Positions 5,062 through 8,191 of a DNA stretch of 8,191 nucleotides are shown here, piece by piece. Both the position numbers and the translations under genes were made by a program. The stretch comes from JAWOJF01 sp046481785. Its GTDB lineage: Bacteria > Bacteroidota > Ignavibacteria > Ignavibacteriales > Ignavibacteriaceae. Each line of letters opens with the position of its first letter. Position 1 is the stretch's first letter. The stretch spans positions 1 through 8,191 of the forward strand of contig JAWOJF010000092.1 of NCBI GenBank assembly GCA_046481785.1, in the 5' to 3' direction. The notes under the pieces were generated by a model that saw only the letters and a list, made by a program, of their open reading frames with translations, made no database searches and was not told where the DNA came from.

Positions 5062-6150
5062 TTATCCTCTTTTAATTAACATACGTAATTCATTTTTTTC
5101 ATCAGCATACCGGTATTCAATTTTTTCAGTTTTGTTCTTTATTATCATTACTCCTATATCATCCGGGTCTGCTGCATCAAGTATATTGCCTTTAACACCG
5201 GAACTGGAAAAAATTATTTCAACAGAATCAAGTTTTTCAGAGTATGCTATTCTTATATGGATATTTGATATCAGGGATTTTGTTTTGAATAAGATCATAA
5301 GTTCTTCAACAACCAGTAAAATATCATTTGTTATTTGCAGAGAGAATACATGTTTTTCACAGAACTGTTCAATCTCTGCATTCATTTTATAAAGATCATA
5401 ATCAGGACTGGTAATACTATAATTAAAGCTGCGGATACGGTTAATAAATGCTTTTGTTTTTTCCCTTTGGGGATTGCTAAAAATCTGCTGAGGCGTGCCT
5501 TCTTCGTAAATCAATCCCTCATCCATATAAAAAACACGGTTTGAAACATCTCTTGCAAAATCCATTTCATGAGTAACTATTGCCATGGTCATTCCATCTT
5601 TTGCAAGGCGTCTTATAACAGCAAGAACTTCACTTACCATTGTTGGATCAAGTGCAGAAGTTGGTTCATCAAAAAGGATTATCTCAGGATCCATTGAAAG
5701 ACATCTTGCAATGGCAACTCTTTGTTTTTGACCTCCGGATAATTCATCAGCCATACTTTGGGCCTTTTCAGCCAGCCCTACTATTTTTAAAAGATCAACG
5801 GCTTTCTTTTCAGCTTCTTCTTTTTTCCTTCCCAATAGTTTAACAGGACCAATAGTTAAATTTTCAAGTACTGTAAGGTGATTAAATAAATTAAAGGACT
5901 GAAAAACCATTCCCATTTTTTGACGAATTTTCGGGACATCGGTATCCTTATCAAGGATATCAGTATCGTCAATAAATATTTTTCCTCCGGAAGGACTATC
6001 AAGCAGATTAAGGCATCGTAAAAATGTGCTTTTGCCTGTGCCGGAAGGACCAATAATACTAATAACCTCTCCTTTGTGTATTTCAACATTTATATCTTTT
6101 AATACAATAAGGTTTCCGAATTTTTTCTGTAAGTGTTCAACTTTTATCAT
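5062..6150 (-). CDS. GlnQ-like amino acid ABC ATPase fused to a degenerate RsbW-like domain
   Basis: Residues 1-240 form a polar amino acid ABC ATPase: Walker A GPSGTGKST (34-42), Q-loop Gln84 in VFQSFNLF, signature LSGGQKQR (137-144), Walker B ILFDEP (158-163) with Glu162, and switch His194 in VTHE. GlnQ proteins normally end near here. The additional 241-362 aligns by eye with the RsbW-like kinase at 4229-4657: NDILLVVEEL corresponds to the N-box helix, VEIIFSSSG to the strand before the D-x-G box, and DDIGVMIIKNKTEKIEYR to the glycine loop and final strand. The N-box Asn is replaced by Leu287 and the D-x-G Asp by Ser317, so this half probably cannot bind ATP and would be a docking or regulatory domain. 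The start overlaps the permease stop by ATGA and has GGAG five bases ahead. The ABC call is certain; the tail assignment is a by-eye inference. Confidence 0.9.
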   Translation of the reverse strand: MIKVEHLQKKFGNLIVLKDINVEIHKGEVISIIGPSGTGKSTFLRCLNLLDSPSGGKIFIDDTDILDKDTDVPKIRQKMGMVFQSFNLFNHLTVLENLTIGPVKLLGRKKEEAEKKAVDLLKIVGLAEKAQSMADELSGGQKQRVAIARCLSMDPEIILFDEPTSALDPTMVSEVLAVIRRLAKDGMTMAIVTHEMDFARDVSNRVFYMDEGLIYEEGTPQQIFSNPQREKTKAFINRIRSFNYSITSPDYDLYKMNAEIEQFCEKHVFSLQITNDILLVVEELMILFKTKSLISNIHIRIAYSEKLDSVEIIFSSSGVKGNILDAADPDDIGVMIIKNKTEKIEYRYADEKNELRMLIKRG

Positions 6151-8191
6151 GATATCTCCGGAGTAGCAGTTAATTTTGGGTTAGACTTTCGTTCCGTATA
6201 TCCGAGCAATATCATAAGCAGCCATGAAATAAGGTAATAAAGGACGGCAACCATTATCAGCGGGAAGAAGGCATCAAAAGTACGGCTGCGAATAATATCG
6301 CTTGCCTTGGTCAGATCCTGAACGGCTATATAACCAACAATGGATGTCATTTTTACAAGAGAAATTATTTCCCCTTTGTAAACCGGCAGTATACGTTTTA
6401 CTGCCTGGGGAAGAATTATATAAATAAAGGTTTTTACTTTTGAAAATCCAAGTGCTATCCCGGCTTCGGTCTGTCCCCTGTCTATTCCTTCAATACCTGA
6501 CCGGAACATTTCGGAAGAATAAGCGGCAAAGTTTAATCCAAATGCAAAAACTGCAACTAACACAGGGTCAATGTCTATTGCAGCAAATACAACATAAAAG
6601 ATGATCATCAATATTACAAGTACAGGAGTGCCTCTTAATATTGAGATATATACTCTTGCGGGTATTACCAGTATTTTCCTTTTTGCCATTCTCATAAAAC
6701 AGACCAGTCCCCCAAGGAGTGTACCGAATATTGTTGAAAGAATTGATATGATTGCAGTAACTTTTAATCCATCTATGATTAATAAATAGCGGTTTTCCAG
6801 GATAATATTATTGTAGAAACTTTCTGCAACATTGTGTAGAAAATTATTTTCTATAGCCGGTGTATCCCCGCTGATATTGCCGTCTCCGGCATCCGCCAAT
6901 ATATTTTTATTCATCACAAGTATAGCTGTACCGAATTTATTATACGGATCAGAAAAATCAACCATTTTCATCCGCTCTTCAGTTATACATATCCCGTCTG
7001 CAATCATATCAGCTTTGCCGGATGCTAAAGCAGCAATAAGCGCAGAGAATTCCATAATACTAATTTTCAGATTATAATTTCTCCGTTCAGCAAATCGCTT
7101 AAGCAACTCAATATCAAAACCAACATGTTTCCCATTCACCACTGCAGAATTAGGCAGGTCCCCCACTGCAATAGAGAGTTTGATCAGTTTTTTATTTTGT
7201 TCAAGATTAAATTCCGGCATTACTGCTTTTTCAGGATCATCGATAAACCACCGTTTATACATTACGTCATAAGTACCATCTGCCCTGATTTCCTTCAGAT
7301 AGTCATTGAACTCCTGCCTGAGAGCAGGATTGTTTTTATTGAACCCGATGCCTACCGGAAGTGAAAGAGGATCTTCCGGTAAAATCCCGATATCCGGATT
7401 TGATTTGAGCAGCACCTTAGCAGAAAAATAATCCATAAGTGTAACGTCTATTTTTCCTGTCTTTAGAGATAGAATTAAATCAGCCGGGAAATTAAATCTT
7501 AAAACATCAGCTTTGGGATAATGTTCTTCTACATACCTGTCATGTACAGTGCCTGCATAAACACCTATTCTTTTTTCGGCAAAATCAGACAGGGTTTTCA
7601 TTCTACCGGTTGTTAAGGCGGCTGCATTTTTTTTAAGAGCAAAAAGGCTTGCACCCAGCTTTAGATATGGATCAGAAAAATCAATTTGTTTTTTCCGTTC
7701 TTCGGTAATAACTACAGTACATGAAATCATATCAATTTTTCCGGCTGCCGCAGCGGCAATGAGGCTGCCGAAATCCATAGGAGACAACTTTAGTTCCTTA
7801 CCAAGATAAGCAGCAAACCTTTCGGCAAACTCAATATCTACTCCGACAAATTGATTATTTTTAACAACTGCAAACGGAAGCCCTTTATCCCCCATAATAC
7901 CCACATTAAGAATACCATTGTCCTTACTATTATTAATCTGAGGCATGTCTGTACTGCCTTCATTTACCCATCGCTTAATAATATCATCATAGGTGCCGTC
8001 CTTCTTTATTTTCATAAGGAATTCATTAAACTTTTCTCTAAGTTCATCACTGTTTTTATTGAATCCCATTCCAACTGCACTTGAAAATAAAGTCTCCCCA
8101 ACAATTGTAAGCGAATTATCCTTCCTTACCATCTCCATAAGGGTCTGAGTTATGTATATTGCCGCATCAGCCTTACCGGTTTTAACAGCAA
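6147..8191 (-). CDS. Amino acid ABC transporter fusion: tandem SBP_bac_3 domains plus permease, 5' end outside window
   Basis: The frame is open to the right edge, where AVKTGKADAAIYITQTLMEM precedes any start, so the N-terminus is missing. Numbering from the Met at 8138: residues before 1 to about 62 are the C-terminal part of a first SBP_bac_3 domain. Residues 75-301 are a complete second one (VGVDIEFAERFAAYLG, ITEERKKQIDFSDPY, GTYDVMYKRW). Residues 317-412 are only the first lobe of a third (VGFDIELLKRFAE, ITEERMKMVDFSDPY). Residues about 436-655 are a HisM/GlnP-type permease with about five membrane segments and the EAA loop (SGIEGIDRGQTEAGIALGFS, 547-566). Fusion of tandem binding domains to the permease is known from GlnP of lactic acid bacteria. 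It is an inner-membrane importer, most likely for a polar amino acid; substrate not readable. The ATPase gene follows with ATGA overlap. Confidence 0.93.
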   Translation of the reverse strand, partial: AVKTGKADAAIYITQTLMEMVRKDNSLTIVGETLFSSAVGMGFNKNSDELREKFNEFLMKIKKDGTYDDIIKRWVNEGSTDMPQINNSKDNGILNVGIMGDKGLPFAVVKNNQFVGVDIEFAERFAAYLGKELKLSPMDFGSLIAAAAAGKIDMISCTVVITEERKKQIDFSDPYLKLGASLFALKKNAAALTTGRMKTLSDFAEKRIGVYAGTVHDRYVEEHYPKADVLRFNFPADLILSLKTGKIDVTLMDYFSAKVLLKSNPDIGILPEDPLSLPVGIGFNKNNPALRQEFNDYLKEIRADGTYDVMYKRWFIDDPEKAVMPEFNLEQNKKLIKLSIAVGDLPNSAVVNGKHVGFDIELLKRFAERRNYNLKISIMEFSALIAALASGKADMIADGICITEERMKMVDFSDPYNKFGTAILVMNKNILADAGDGNISGDTPAIENNFLHNVAESFYNNIILENRYLLIIDGLKVTAIISILSTIFGTLLGGLVCFMRMAKRKILVIPARVYISILRGTPVLVILMIIFYVVFAAIDIDPVLVAVFAFGLNFAAYSSEMFRSGIEGIDRGQTEAGIALGFSKVKTFIYIILPQAVKRILPVYKGEIISLVKMTSIVGYIAVQDLTKASDIIRSRTFDAFFPLIMVAVLYYLISWLLMILLGYTERKSNPKLTATPEIS
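6156..6159 (-). promoter_or_regulatory. Ribosome binding site for the ABC ATPase gene
   Basis: GGAG on the minus strand, five bases before the ATG at 6150 and inside the end of the permease gene. Together with the ATGA overlap it fixes the ATPase start and indicates coupled expression. Confidence 0.6.

Noticed and set aside
5856..6089. 77-codon minus-strand open frame overlapping the ABC ATPase in another frame
   Set aside because: It is fully inside the Walker A to Q-loop coding region of the ATPase; no independent motif.

Overview
The window is AT-rich and contains bacterial genes only. The Rhs core signature (GKERDNETGYDYFGARY, RWLQVDPLADK), starts that mostly lack a Shine-Dalgarno sequence, and the gene mix suggest the Bacteroidota/Ignavibacteriota/Chlorobiota group. 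That placement is an inference from style; no marker gene is present.

The left third (1-2410) is an accessory, partly decayed zone transcribed on the minus strand. Read in that direction it holds an orphan Rhs core end (2252-2031), a small multi-pass membrane protein overlapping it by ATGA (2034-1684), and about 270 bases without a convincing gene. Next come a second Rhs core remnant broken by a 19-bp palindrome (1410-1146), a frameshifted small gene overlapping it by ATGA (1149-968), a second small membrane protein (878-552), and the first 185 codons of a secreted or anchored transglutaminase-like protein (555-1), again overlapping by ATGA. A 21-bp repeat occurs three times here. This looks like an orphan Rhs tip/immunity cassette array invaded by short palindromic repeats.

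The middle (2490-4983, plus strand) starts with what looks like the decayed end of a histidine kinase ATPase domain. A tight four-gene operon follows: a stand-alone receiver, a receiver fused to a SpoIIE/RsbU-type PP2C phosphatase, an RsbW/SpoIIAB-like serine kinase and an RsbV/SpoIIAA-like STAS protein. Gaps are 4 and 1 nt, and the last pair overlaps by 1 nt. This is a complete phospho-switch (partner-switching) module with a two-component input, but no sigma factor is visible.

The right third (5062-8191, minus strand, convergent) is a polar amino acid ABC importer. One gene, running off the right edge, fuses at least two and a half SBP_bac_3 domains to a GlnP/HisM-type permease. The second gene, overlapping it by ATGA, is a GlnQ-like ATPase with about 120 extra C-terminal residues. 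That tail aligns by eye with the RsbW-like kinase next door but lacks the Asn and Asp needed for ATP binding.

The most interesting point is this juxtaposition: a partner-switching operon facing an amino acid transporter whose ATPase carries a degenerate anti-sigma-kinase-like domain. It suggests, but does not prove, that transport is coupled to a STAS/RsbW-type switch.
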